A stretch of DNA of 64,000 nt. Source: Magicicada septendecula (taxonomy: Eukaryota > Arthropoda > Insecta > Hemiptera > Cicadidae). The stretch's first letter is position 1, and each line of letters begins with the position of its first letter. Below are positions 31,928 to 43,065 of this stretch, piece after piece. A program made the position numbers and the translations under genes. Location: NCBI GenBank assembly GCA_034769895.1, contig CM068370.1, positions 39,363,344 through 39,427,343 on the forward strand, written 5' to 3'. A model generated the notes under the pieces. That model was not told where the DNA came from, made no database searches, and saw only the letters and a program-made list of their open reading frames with translations.

Positions 31928-34125
31928 TATACAATGTGCAATTATGCTAATCTATGCAAATCCAATTAATCAATTATCCAATTAGATTAAATGTGTCAAA
32001 ATTGCTTTGTTTACGTGAATCTATTAATTACTCTAATATAATTAACTGTATTCATTAACGACTAGCACAATCACTGAGACTCTTTAGTGTTGTTTAAACA
32101 ATATTAGAAAATTTATCACAAATAATTTAATTAACGTTAGTGTTTCGTTACTGAGGTAGTGGCAATATTGAACGCATGAATACTTAACAAATAAATACTT
32201 ATTTATTAAACATCATTCAAATAAACTTTTGAGACATAAATATAAATTATGACCTGTAAATACAGTTAAGAAAACATACATGAACATAAATCACAATATA
32301 TATATATATATATATCCGTTTCGTTGCTTGCTGTAAAACAAAACATACAATACAATAGACATACATAAACATAGACATCAAATATTATTTATCCTACACT
32401 AATGCGTTCATTTTGCCTCAGATGAATAGTTTTTATGTTTATTATTACCATAGTAATTGATCTAAATTCTCAAAGTGTGGTTTCTTTGAAAAGAGACAGA
32501 GCAGTAGTTTTTATTAGAATACTAATAACATGAAGATTTTACTTGAGAGAATGAATATTCATAATTCCATCGGTGAGAATCCCTGTTCACTGATGATCCA
32601 TGTAAGTAGAAATTCCGTAGATTTTGTGTTGTATTCACTTTGCACTCGCGGGTAAGATCCACTCCCGTCAGTGTAATTGTTAATAATGAAAGTTTATAAA
32701 GTCTTGTGTTGCATACGTGTATTCATTATTAGTAGTTGTATGTAGATAATTGTCTGTCGTTTACTTGCTTTGTGTATTATATATGTTTAATGTAGTTGTA
32801 TCATGACTGTGTGCAAAATTCAGCACGAGTGTTATGATGGTTAAGTCACTTATTGTTTCTGATGAGATAGCGATACCTTAATCATAGTGTGTTCCGATTC
32901 CGACCACTGTGTTCGTAATTGTCGCGCCAAAGTTCTAATAACGAGTCGTTCGCTCACTTATTAATGTTTAATTTGCATGTCGGAATGCACTTAAAATTTA
33001 AAGTATCAAATTAAAGTTCTAGCGTTACTTATGTCACTTCACACTTCGCGTTACTGCGGTAGACGTCCGTAACTTAGTGAAATACTATTAACTGATTGAA
33101 AAACCGCATGATTGTCTGAGAACTATTGAGTAACCATGAAAACTGCGTAACTGACCGACTTTTGAGTAACTGAGTAACTGATAGACTGAAAACTTGATGG
33201 ACTGCGTGATACTAAGAGATTACTGAGGGCTCGCGTACCTTGTAAACAGTTTTTATTAAGCGTTATCTACCAGAATGCAACTTTCTGTCGAACACGCCTC
33301 TGGTCATCATCGATAGGTCTAATATTTCCTTCCACTCTGGACATCTGTGTTTCTCGGCACCCTGATTCGCTGTTCTGGTTGTCACCATGACGACAATCCT
33401 CTCCACCTGCTTCTTTGGAAGATGCTAGACCCTGGTTGGTTATCGAACCTCCCCTAACGTACACGGCGAAGGGCTTCACACTACTTCTTAGAATCTAGGG
33501 CAATTGCTCGCCTGTCTGTCAAACCTTTGTTCTTGTGACTCTCCCAAGGTCTGCTGTTGTTCATTTACTAACAATACGTATCGCCTGGTTCATTGTTTGA
33601 CTTCCCTTCAACTTTTTCTGTCAATTAACAGCTTCTTGCTCGACATCACCCCAAGATGCCTCCACGGTCCGTCGTCATAAATATCGGTTGTCATCCTAAC
33701 TTGCCCCATGCTGTGTGACACTCTTGACTGTATTCTTTTGGTGTCCGCTGTTTTGTCTCCATACTGGGTAAACCTTTCTAATTCCTTTGTGAGTGAGTAT
33801 CCTTTTCTTAAAGCTCGCACGCTCCAAATTTAAGCCTACAGCATGCGCTCGCTTCAATTTCCACGTATCCGTGCCACTAGACTCTGCTTTTGTTCAGTTT
33901 GTTGTGGTGTTGTAAATCTGAGCTGAGCTTGGTCTGTCACCGTCGATCCTACTTCCTTTTGTTGTGTTATGTTAGGCGTTCTTTTATTGTCTTGTAGCTG
34001 GCGTCGGGTTGACGTGTTGTTAAACTGTTCTTATTTATTGCTCTGGCTTGGGTTGGTGACTTGACCTGTGCTAACGTACTTCTCGATCATAAAATTATGA
34101 AATTAAAAATTTTTTGATTGCTATA
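31928..34125. mobile_element. 2.2-kb insertion of unknown type in an RTE-like copy
   Basis: Absent from sister copies. Flanked by GGCT at 31924-31927 and 34126-34129. The outer ends start TATACAAT and, reversed, TATAGCAAT, weakly inverted. The left half is AT rich with a (TA)n run near 32299. The right half (33230-34070) is more GC rich, with two 70-codon minus-strand frames (33267-33479, 33608-33820) that I do not recognise; one is hydrophilic and acidic-basic mixed. TAACTGA-like phrases recur near 33085-33190. No RT, integrase or transposase motif found. Confidence 0.55.
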
Positions 34126-34414
34126 GGCTGAAATGAGATTTCTCAGGCACGTGGCAGAGTATACTCTCCATGATCATAGAAGAAACACAGATATACGGCA
34201 GGAATTGGACAGAGTCGCCCAGTATCGGCTGAATTGATGGGAACATCTTTGCCGAATGGATGACTGCCGTATCCCCAGACAAACTATGGAACTGTAAGCC
34301 GAGGGGACGGAAAGGTGTGGGACGTCCGAGGAAGCGCTGGAGTGACCAGCTCTAATCTTTGCCTATTTGAGACCGGAACAAACCATCCTTGGTTTAATCC
34401 GTGAAGATGATGAT

Positions 34415-35370
34415 GACGACTACGACGTATACGACGATGACGATGTTACGTACTACAATTTTTAAGCGTGTAAATTTTATTTATGACCTTCATGACTAAA
34501 CTGTCTTGAGCGTTCTTAACTTAACACAAACATGTCAGAACATGTTTTTTCTATTTCCTTGTAAATTTAATGTATTTTAATTTTTAATTTTTCTTTTTCT
34601 CACCTTTTTTCATTCCTAAAACCACTATTTTTTCGTTGTCTTCGCTCTTTTTTCTTATAATGTAGTCTAATTTTTTTTTTAATTACAAGTTAATTAATAG
34701 TTAGTTATTTGAATTATTTTACTGACTTATACAATGGAACGATTCCGTCTATAATAGTAAGTTGTGTTTAATATTTTGGCTTTGTTTTCGGCTCCTTTAA
34801 CCTTATTTTTCCCATTAAAAATTGACTTACGCGATATTCTGTAGGAACGTAGCCCCCTCCCCCTCGCAATTGGCTAGAGAATATTGTATAAACTGAGTAG
34901 ACTTAATAACTGTAATGTCCTAAATACCACGAATAGGTTCTACAATTTAAAATGCCCACTACACTAAAGCTGATAATATATTATTGTTATCTAAAGGCAG
35001 TGATCTGTTCATAGCGAAGCTACGTTGCAATATGTTGTTACGGCGACGCGCCATAAGTTAGTATACGTTTAGCTTGTTATAAATTGCTACGAATCAGAGA
35101 CAGCGATTCGTCAATCGATAGGTACAATATTCCGGTATACGTTCGCACAATCCAGAAACCCCACGATTAATGTAGAGAAATCTAGGAGCTTCAAGTCTAT
35201 ATTGGAGACGACCCTGTGTGGGTATTGCTTATATAAACACATGTAGCGACGTCAGTTCTGCGATGTTTGTACAAGCCAGTAAAGTGCATAATAGACAAGT
35301 ATTATCAGAGTGCGGTTATAGAATGCCGACTAGTGAACTTATTCAACTTGGTGTCTTTTATTATTTGTTA
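34415..35370. other. Unassigned intergenic DNA
   Basis: AT rich; no supported gene. Confidence 0.4.
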
Positions 35371-35387
35371 AATAATAAAAGGGTTCT

Positions 35388-35650
35388 ACACCTGGCTACT
35401 AATCTAGAGGTTCCGGGATTGATTCCCGGGCCCGCACCAAAAAAATCAAGGTGCGTTTTTCAGCCCCCGGGTCGACTCAGCCTGTTGAAAATGAGTACCT
35501 GGGATAACATCATGGGGATAATAATGGGCGGCTGAAGCGTAGTGCTGGCCACACTGCCTTCCTTGTATGCCGTATGGCTCATATAAGGCAGCCTACCCTG
35601 CCTACTCCTAAGCTACTTCGGTGGTGTACATGGGAACCATTATTATTATT
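35388..35650 (+). mobile_element. tRNA-derived SINE with (ATT)n tail
   Basis: Flanked by a perfect 13-bp duplication ATAAAAGGGTTCT (35375-35387 and 35651-35663). The head reads CTGGCTACTAATCTAGAGG then TTCCGGGATTGATTCCCGGG, i.e. an anticodon-arm-like and T-arm-like segment with a B-box-like core. A unique body follows (GACTCAGCCTG, GGCGGCTGAAGCGTAGTGC), then an ATT tail. The A box is missing or decayed, so the copy is slightly 5' truncated. The short tail and perfect duplication suggest a fairly recent insertion. Confidence 0.85.
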
Positions 35651-35734
35651 ATAAAAGGGTTCTTGAACTAAAAATATTTACAATGAAAAGTGCATACCTA
35701 AAAATGCGAAAATAAGGCATTACCGTACAGTAGT

Positions 35735-36000
35735 GAAGCCAGAATGACTATATGCAAGTGAATGTCTAGCATTGAATTATAATTTAGAAAAAATTGAAAT
35801 ATTGGAAAGACGAATTATTAGGGAAATATTAGGACTACGAAAAACTTCTGAAGGTTGGAATTAGGAAGTAATGATGAAATATATAAAAGTATAGAAAATA
35901 TAACAGAAAAAATGAGAAAAAGGAGACTATTACTTTTTTGGACATTTATATAGAATGGACGACAATAGGTTAACATACCAGATCTTCAAATATATATCTG
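35735..36000 (+). pseudogene. RTE-like LINE fragment (subfamily 4)
   Basis: The plus strand parallels the minus-strand copy at 42075-42539: VVKPE, stop, LYASECLALNYNLEKIEIL, ERRIIREILGLRKTSEGW, then frameshifts and NDEIYKSIENI, MRKRRLL and DDNRL. It is cut at about 36000, where a hAT-type end begins. Confidence 0.82.
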
Positions 36001-36004
36001 TGAG

Positions 36005-36205
36005 GCAGTGGCGTAGCTAGGCTTTTTGGCGCCCGGGGCAAGGAGATTGTCGGCCTCCTCGCCTTCATAATTAAAAGGCGACAAAAGAGCAAAAGTGAAG
36101 GCCCATCCAGTGAAAAAAGTACTTAATAAATGCAAATGTGTAGATTTTTGTATGAAACCGTCCAGCAAACGCCTTAAGAATATTTGTTAAGTCAAAATTA
36201 AGAAA
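36005..36205. mobile_element. hAT-type terminus fragment
   Basis: Starts CAGTGGCGTAGCTAGGC followed by GGCGCCCGGGGCAAGG, a terminus common to hAT elements. The other end was not found; the sequence runs into the solo LTR at 36214. Confidence 0.5.
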
Positions 36206-36213
36206 TTACATAT

Positions 36214-36790
36214 TGTTACGACGGTCTACTAGGTACAGTGCAAACAAAATAAGTACAAGACACCAATTAAGTCACTAATCACACCTTTAATTGTTACAGT
36301 AAAACAGTTCGTAATTAACAACACAGTCTGTACAACAAATCAAATGAAAATTGTTCACACGCAATAAAATGTCCACTAATATTAAAACTCAATTGTATTA
36401 CAATTATACCGTCCGATTATAAAACGCAACACTTCACTAATAACTACTTGAACGCACACAGTAATAACTCGAACCGCTCTGTAAATATATCGCACTAATA
36501 CTCTCGAACCGCACAGTCAAAAATTCGCCTAATACTGAAAACTGAGGCCGCTACCGCCATGTATTTATAGTCCCGCTTACACACCAGAAGCTTCCAAACT
36601 GCGTCTTATCTCTCGTGTGAACTACGTAATTAACTGCGGCCTTGACACAGGCCGCGCGCCCGAGCGAAGCCCGGCACAGTCGAGAAGATTCTCGCAAAAT
36701 GCGTCTACAAGCACGTACGCCACACGCTTACATTCTGGATCTCTCTGGAACGTTCGATAAACACGTAGATTGTTCTGTGACGTCGTAACA
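36214..36790 (-). mobile_element. Solo LTR
   Basis: Begins TGTTACGACG and ends CGTCGTAACA, a perfect 10-bp inverted pair with TG...CA ends. Flanked by ATAT on both sides (36210-36213, 36791-36794). On the minus strand a TATA box, CTATAAATA, lies near 36565, followed by a TCAGT initiator-like motif, giving the likely orientation. No internal retroviral sequence adjoins. Ty3/Gypsy or Bel/Pao type cannot be decided. Confidence 0.85.
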
Positions 36791-36794
36791 ATAT

Positions 36795-37168
36795 TATAAT
36801 ATTACCGGTATTCAGTTTGTATACAGTTATTAGTAATAAATGTATAGACTATAAAAAAATGTAGTAATATAAAAAATTTATAACATAAAAATGTTCTAAT
36901 AAACATGCGAATTCCTTGTAGGTCTAAAGCGCTTCGTAAAAACAATATCCTAAAGCAACATAAAGTTAAACAAAGGACTACTTTAAAGTAATAAAGTAAA
37001 TCACTTACCATTGCTGGTTAAATGGTTCCGTCTCCTATTAATAAACACTTAATATTTATATTTAATATTTAATAAATATTTAAAACAAGACATTTTAAAA
37101 TGTAACTTTCCTGGTCTTAATTGCTGTAAAGTCCCGGAAATAATTCCGGGAAATAATTGCTGGGTTAA
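36795..37168. other. Unassigned AT-rich DNA
   Basis: Nothing supported. Confidence 0.4.
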
Positions 37169-37172
37169 TTAA

Positions 37173-38266
37173 GGGGACCCGGAAAGATAAAAAAAAGTTT
37201 ATAAACTTTTTTTATAGATATTAATAGTAAAGAATTTTCTGATTCCAAAAATATATAATTTATATAGGCTTATTAATAATTTATGGCCAAAATTAATTTT
37301 TGAAGTAAACAATGCAGGGGAGGATGAATGCACTGCAATGCACGGATTATGCCCTAAAGGTTCAAATACCTGGTGTAAATATAATAGACAATTAGAATGT
37401 CCTACTGACCTTCCTTACAATCACAAGAATACTATGCCAGAAGTTATTATGCATATAATAATACGCACATTCAGAGACCTATCTAATCCAAATCTAATGA
37501 AAAAGTGTACGCATGGAAAGACTCAAAACTGCAATGAGTCTGTAAACAGCGTTATATGGACCAGGATACCAACAAATGTTTTTGTCACATTAAAAACTTT
37601 AGAATTAATTGTATACGATGCAATAACTAGTTTTAATAAGAGATATATTATGAAGTGTGAAGTTCTTGAAAAACTAGGACTGAAGCCTGGATATTTCATG
37701 GTTGCTGCAGTGGAAGCACTAGACAGTGAAAGAATTAGAAATAGTGAAAAATCAATTTCAGATTTTGAAAGAAAAGCCAGACAACAAAAAAGACATCTTA
37801 AGAAGAAACTTGAAGATCAGTTTGATGACAATTCAGATTATGAAACTGGAATGTATTGAGGTAAGAGTAACTGAAAAACATGTATTTAGTTTTTTGTGTT
37901 TTTCCGAAAATTGATTTTGTTTTTAAGGAAATGAACATTTTCTCAAAAACGGCTTAAGATATTGGGCTGCAATTTTCGTGGTAGACTTATCTGATGATAC
38001 TACATGTTGCTGCGGTAGGGTTTTACAAATACTTGTGTTATTTAAGAGTTATTAGCCACAAAGCAAGAAATTTTAGAAGTGTTCCGACACAGTTCACAAA
38101 TATTTTTTTTCTTAAAAAATATTAAGTATTATTCAAATCTTAACTGTTAGAAATTAGATAATAGCCCAATATATCACTGGTAAAAATGTGAAAACTGTAT
38201 GTCAAATAGATATTCTGAAAATGTTCCTTGTATTGACATGGAGAAGTATAGGGATTCCGGGTCCCC
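37173..38266 (+). mobile_element. TTAA-flanked DNA transposon, internally deleted (Kolobok-like)
   Basis: Perfect 12-bp inverted ends: GGGGACCCGGAA (37173-37184) and TTCCGGGTCCCC (38255-38266). Both are flanked by TTAA (37169-37172, 38267-38270). It encodes one transposase C-terminal piece. A TTAA target with a Mutator-like domain fits the Kolobok superfamily better than piggyBac, but this is inference. Confidence 0.83.
37268..37859 (+). pseudogene. Mutator/Kolobok-type transposase C-terminal fragment (open frame)
   Basis: The frame is open from about 37268; the first Met used here is at 37338. Motifs: MHGLCPKGSNTWCKYNR, YNHKNTMPEVIMHIIIRTF, LMKKCTHGKTQNCNESVNS, VIWTRIPTNVFVTLKTLEL, and a basic, acidic-ended tail QQKRHLKKKLEDQFDDNSD. 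The order CP-G---WCKY, HK---P, KC-HG-TQN-NES-N, IW-R-P is that of a transposase domain common in arthropod repeat proteins and annotated as Mutator-like. The upstream DDE residues and DNA-binding domain are missing. No stops interrupt the preserved 174 codons, so it is either recently deleted or maintained. Confidence 0.8.
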
Positions 38267-38420
38267 TTAAATCACTATAATCTAAAGACGAATCATGTCG
38301 TTTTACTTCCATGTTCCTTAAGGAAATGGAAGTATGGTGATGGCAAAAAAATCGTGTTCGAGATTATTGCAGATTCTGATTGTACTACACTCAAAACATG
38401 AAAAAAGGTCATTTTTCGAA

Positions 38421-38421
<1 letters not shown>

Positions 38422-38509
<88 letters not shown>
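38422..38509. repeat. (GT)44 microsatellite
   Basis: Pure GT run inside the composite repeat. The equivalent point in copies D and E is a short ACACAGACAG, so the expansion is local. Confidence 0.96.
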
Positions 38510-38510
<1 letters not shown>

Positions 38511-39073
38511 ATATTTTTCTATGGCAAACGATAACAGTCGCAAATTCAAACAGAATCAAATAATTTTTTGCATACAGTCCTAATTTCTAGAGTACTCAAG
38601 ACCTACTGGTTTTGGTGAAGATCTGTTAAGGGAAAGGGATAGTTTCCCTGCAACGGTTTTTTTAATCAAGGGTAATTTTTTTTTATGGTAAACGATAACA
38701 GCCGCTAATTCAAACAGAATCAAATAATTTTTTGCATACAGCCCTCAATTGTAGAGTTGTCAAGATCTATTGTTTTTGGTGAAGATCGGTTAAGGGAAAG
38801 GGGTAGTTTACCTGTAACGTTTTATGTTTTAACAAGGGTATTTCCTATGGCAAACGATAACAGCCGCAAATTCAAACAGAATCAAAAGATTATTTGCATA
38901 CAGCCCTAAATTGTAGAGTTCTCAAGACCTATTGTTTTTGGTGAAGATCGGTTAAGGGGAAGGGGTAGTTTACCTGCAACGTTTTTTTATCAAGCGTATT
39001 TTCTATGGCAAACGATAACAGCTGCAAATTCAAACAGAATCAAATAATTTTTTGCATACGTCCCTGAATTGTA
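38511..39073. repeat. Tandem ~165-bp monomers, array 1
   Basis: Four units start near 38519, 38681, 38847 and 39000 with ATGGCAAACGATAACAG. Each contains AATCAAATAATTTTTTGCAT, TCAAGACCTATTG and GATCGGTTAAGGGAAAGG. Spacings are 153-166 bp. Confidence 0.85.
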
Positions 39074-39938
39074 GAGATCTCAAGGATTTCGATTTTGGTG
39101 AAGATCGGTTAAGGGAAAGGGGTAGTTTACCTGCAACCTTTTACCTTGTAACAACAGTAAAGTACTTGAAAATTCATTTAAACTTTTTCAAACAATGGTA
39201 GTTGTTAAAAATAAAATAATTTTGTTGCCAGGCAATAAAATTATAATTTTTTCATTTTAGTGTAAATCAGGTTGCAGCCTTTTACGTTTTAACAACAGTA
39301 AAGTACTTTAAAATGCATTTAAACTTTTTCAAACAATGGTAATTGTTAAAAGTTATTTCTGGCCTCATTCATGTTTATTTTCTTACATTTGCACGCTTTT
39401 TAAATGGAAAGTGCCGAAACCCATACCAACATAACGCGTGCAAGCCGAAAAAGTGTCCAGCGTGGATAGCGATTTGCTTCCTGTGGATCGCTGGGCAGTG
39501 TAACTGCACGTGTTTACAGAGGAACGATTCATAGACAGACTTTTCGTCTTTAGGGAATGAACCCTCTGCAAGATGCTGAGGGTCCATGAGTGACTTCGGA
39601 GCGCTCCTTCTTTTCCGCGTGTTTGTTCTGTGAAACGTACAGTGTAGATTCGCAGCTTTACTCTAAGCAACGCTCAATAGGAAATGTTAAAAATTGTTGT
39701 CCACGGTGTACCCTCATACACACTAAACCTGGTCTGATGTTTTAATTACGGACATCTAATATTAAAACTTTGGAAACTTGAGCACTACTTAATGGAGATC
39801 AATCATTAACTTATACAAGCCATTAATTTTATGCATATTTTTTATATATATGTGTACAACGTTATCGGCAACAAAGAAGTAGTTTTTGTTAAAATTCCTT
39901 CCCTTGGCCGTAGTCCAATGTTTTCTACAAAACCAGAC

Positions 39939-39970
39939 GTTTCGGCAATGCCATCGTCTTCCATCATCAG
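39939..39970 (-). ncRNA. Hammerhead-like ribozyme core (copy B)
   Basis: Minus strand: CTGATGA (39970-39964), extra T, imperfect helix II, GAAAC (39943-39939), then GTCTGG. Same structure as 933-964. Confidence 0.45.
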
Positions 39971-40146
39971 TGAAAATCGAGTGCGATAACGTGAGGTGGT
40001 AAACGTTAGTTAGTGACCACAGTACTGTGGTTAAGGCTGAAGCAGTAAGTAGAAAGAAGTAGTTTCTATGGTAATATTTCATTTCGAAAATGATTTTAAA
40101 TATAAATCTTAGAATATGGAAGTCATGTATGGTTCTCCATACCGAT

Positions 40147-40640
40147 ATTTTTCTATGGCAAACGATAACAACCGCAAATTCTAAGAGAATCAAATAATGT
40201 TTTGCATACAGCCCTGAATTGTAGAGTTCTCAAGACTCTTTGGTTTTGGTGAAGATCGATTAAGGGAATGGGGTAGTTTACCAGCAACGTCTTATGTTTT
40301 AACAAGGGTAATTTTTTCTATGACGAACGATAACTGCCGTAAATTCAAACAGAATCAACTACTCTTTTGCTACCTTTTTGAATTATACAGAGCTCAAGGA
40401 CTGTTGATTTTTTTGATGATCGGTTAAGGGAAAGAGGTAGTTTACCTGCAACGTTTTATGTTTTAACAAGGGTAATTTTTTCTATGACGAACGATAACTG
40501 CCGTAAATTCAAAGAGAATCAAATAATGTTTTGCATACAGCCCTAAATTGTAGAGTTCTCAAGATATATTGTTTTTAGTGAATATCGGTTAAGGGAAAGG
40601 GATAGTTTACCTGCAACGTTTTATGTTTTAACAAGAGTAT
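40147..40640. repeat. Tandem ~165-bp monomers, array 2
   Basis: Three further monomers start near 40155, 40318 and 40485 (ATGGCAAACG or ATGACGAACG variants). They follow the end of copy B without a gap. Confidence 0.83.
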
Positions 40641-40644
40641 TTTT

Positions 40645-42050
40645 CTTTTGTATGAAGTCGACTCCACCGGACCAAGTCGACTCCCCCACCCCCACCCCAA
40701 AGGCCATATTCTAGATACGCCCTGAAAATGTTGTAATAAAAATGTGATTTTTTTTTAATATTATCAATAACAATTGGCATTTCTTTGGCGTTCAGCGGGT
40801 TATTCCACTGTCTTAAGATCAAGATCCATGTGTTTTTCGTATGAATATGTTGTTGATAAGTTAGACGTATTGAACGCAAACGCTAGTGTTATTGTATTAC
40901 AGTAGTCACGCTCATGCAGGAATGTCAATAAAATTATGTATTAAACCGTTACGTTCTAACAGAAACAACATAATTATCGTAGTCAATAATCACACAGCAT
41001 GATACTGGGCTTGTCTGGTCCCGGTATTCACTAGTAACAGATTGTCGATGAACGTCGGAGCTAAAATTAATTTTAAAAAAATTATTACCTTCCGCGACAC
41101 ACACACACACATCGTGTACCGCAAAGATAATAACAAACTATTTTAAAGAAGCGTGAATCAAAACTAATCAATTACGCAACAGAGAAAAAATTGACCGTGA
41201 CCGATTGGCTATTGGTCCGTCCGTCTCTTCTCGGCGGCGTTGGCGGCATCATCATCATCATCACCTTTACAGAGATTCCACCGTCCTCCACGCAGAGCAA
41301 TAAGATGACCCAGTAACGAAAATTGTCGGTGGAAACAACATCGGTTGGCTACACTGCGCGCCGACGCTCTCTGCTCTGTTTGTTCGCAGTAATAAAATAA
41401 TTTATTTACCCGTGAAGTCATAAAACAAATTACAATTAAATAATTTCTCTTGTTCTCCGCTGCGTGCATACATTTTTCATGAGGATAATAAAAAATGAAT
41501 CCTCGTTTATATCAGGTCGTTTTTATTCGTTCGCTGAAGAAGTAACGGTCGGATGCAACAAAAGGAACGATGATTTCGATTCCCATGGTACAGTTCACTG
41601 GCTTTAATATAAGTTAGTATTGTCTCTTATGTATAGCACTAATTAGTTGAGAATTACATCTAAGAGACTGTACATAACATTATGAACTACATTTATTTAT
41701 TCAAAAATATGCTGTAAATTATTATTATTAATATCTGGAACACTTTTTATCACACATTAGTCTGTATAATCAAGGTATTATGTATAATAAAATCATCATC
41801 ATCTGTAGAAATAAAGGAATCACTTTTCTCTTTAATTAACGGTTCTTGGGTAGTAACGATAGCGATGTGTGTTACTGCGCACAATTATCAATTTACCATA
41901 ATTATCATAATTAAAAGAAACGGTTGGCATACAAACGTGGTGACCGTAGTTTCAGTACGCTTATACCAACAGCGTTGTTTTCTTGAAAAGTTTTACTTCT
42001 CTGTTACACGTTACTGAAAATCCTGCGTACGTCTATTCTTTATTCTTTGT
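40645..42050. other. Unassigned intergenic DNA
   Basis: CCATATTCTAGATACGCCC near 40706 resembles a decayed hAT end. The 86-codon frame at 41209-41469 has no recognisable domain. Confidence 0.4.
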
Positions 42051-42059
42051 TTTTTCTTT

Positions 42060-42560
42060 TTCTCCAACATTCTTTCATCTTTTCACTGTGTCTCTTCTGT
42101 ATGTCTTCAATCCACTTTGAACTTGCGTTTTTCTCTCTCCTACCCTGGACTTCTTCCATTTTAACACTTTTGCCCGAAAAAAATCTCCTTCAATTGCTTC
42201 TTCTGCATGTATACTATTTTTTTCTAAATCCTTTTGGACTTCTTTAATCCAACTTGATGTTGACTTCTTCCCCAACTGATATTTGAAAATCTGCTTTGTT
42301 AACCTACTGTCCTCCATTCTATATAAATGTTCAAGAAATAATAGTCTTCTTTTTCTCATCGTTTCTGTTATATTTTCTATACTTTGATATATTTCATCAT
42401 TACTTCTTAATTTCCAACCTTCTGAAGTTTTTCGTGGGCCTAATATTTTCCTAATAATTCGTCTTTCCAATATTTCTAGTTTGTCTAAATTATAATTCAA
42501 TGCTAGACATTCACTTGCATATAGGCATTCTGGCTTCACTATTGTACTGTAATGCTGGTT
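42060..42560 (-). pseudogene. RTE-like LINE C-terminal region (subfamily 4)
   Basis: A 154-codon minus-strand frame (42539-42075): MKPECLYASECLALNYNLDK, ILERRIIRKILGPRKTSEGW, SNDEIYQSIENITETMRKRR, LLFLEHLYRMEDSRLTKQIF and SSWIKEVQKDLEKNSIHAEE. This is the post-palm to C-terminal part of an RTE-type protein with the E-L--L-ERRI-RKI-GP signature. It is the best copy of its subfamily in the window. The RT catalytic domain is not present upstream in recognisable form. Confidence 0.87.
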
Positions 42561-42564
42561 TTAT

Positions 42565-43025
42565 TTTTGTGATAATTAAAATTCAGCTTCCAAATTTTTC
42601 TTTATACCGTAATTTCATTAGATTTGAGACAGAATGTTCGTTCACTATTCTGCTCAATTTCGTTTATATTCGTATCAGGACATACAACTTTATTATTTAT
42701 GTTATTCACCACCTACACCAAGTCCCGATTCTCTTTTTTTTTTCATTTGGCTTTGGCGTGTATTGCTTCAATGAGCGTTCGTCCCATACAATTTTATATG
42801 TGTTAGTACTGTCCGAATTTTCGAATAACACGTTAATATATAGGCACAAATTTTATCACTGCCTTATAAATTTTAATCTTATATGTCTTCAGATTTTGTC
42901 ATCGTTAGCACCAATATCATCACTACCACCACCAGCTTCAAGGATTAAGCGAAAAGCCTCTTCTGGACTCCTGAAAACCGAGCTGTTCACCTCTTTCGAG
43001 GTCGCCCAACACACTGTTGCCAAGA
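42565..43025. other. Unassigned DNA, possibly more decayed LINE
   Basis: The 197-codon plus-strand frame at 42500-43093 is antisense to the LINE fragment at its start and shows no domain. Confidence 0.4.
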
Positions 43026-43027
43026 GA

Positions 43028-43028
<1 letters not shown>

Positions 43029-43058
<30 letters not shown>

Positions 43059-43065
43059 GCGCGCG
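43029..43065. repeat. (GT)n(GC)n microsatellite, left part of an interrupted tract
   Basis: The tract resumes as TGTGTGCGCGCG at 43954-43969 beyond the hAT insertion. Confidence 0.9.

Larger units (their letters stand above)
31150..34410 (+). pseudogene. RTE-like LINE copy (subfamily 1) split by two insertions
   Basis: Three collinear pieces make one copy. Piece 1 (31150-31317) encodes NRICKDSGLQISTLETKVMA, RAKIVIDGTVLEQV and FEYLGYS. Piece 2 (31733-31927) holds NKLHKFNLMCGTI-like coding, the ALPTLHYGSD-like block and ends CCAAGCGGCT. Piece 3 (34126-34410) resumes GGCTGAAATGAGATTTC and runs to the 3' end, closing with a GATGATGATGACGAC tail. Continuity is shown by copies at 49575, 52195 and 53945 (reverse), which lack the intervening DNA. 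The endonuclease and most of the RT are missing, so it is 5' truncated. Confidence 0.82.
38303..40146 (-). repeat. Composite dispersed repeat, copy B, with tandem monomers
   Basis: Outer block ACTTCCATGTTCC--AAGGAAATGGAAGTATGG (38305 onward), a GT microsatellite (38422-38509), four ~165-bp monomers (about 38511-39073), then the 1.07-kb segment shared with window positions 1-1135, ending GGTTCTCCATACC (40146). The minus strand carries a hammerhead-like core at 39939-39970. No coding capacity. Confidence 0.75.

Noticed and set aside
35388..35440. Possible functional tRNA gene
   Set aside because: Only T-arm-like and anticodon-arm-like parts remain, followed by a SINE body and target duplications.
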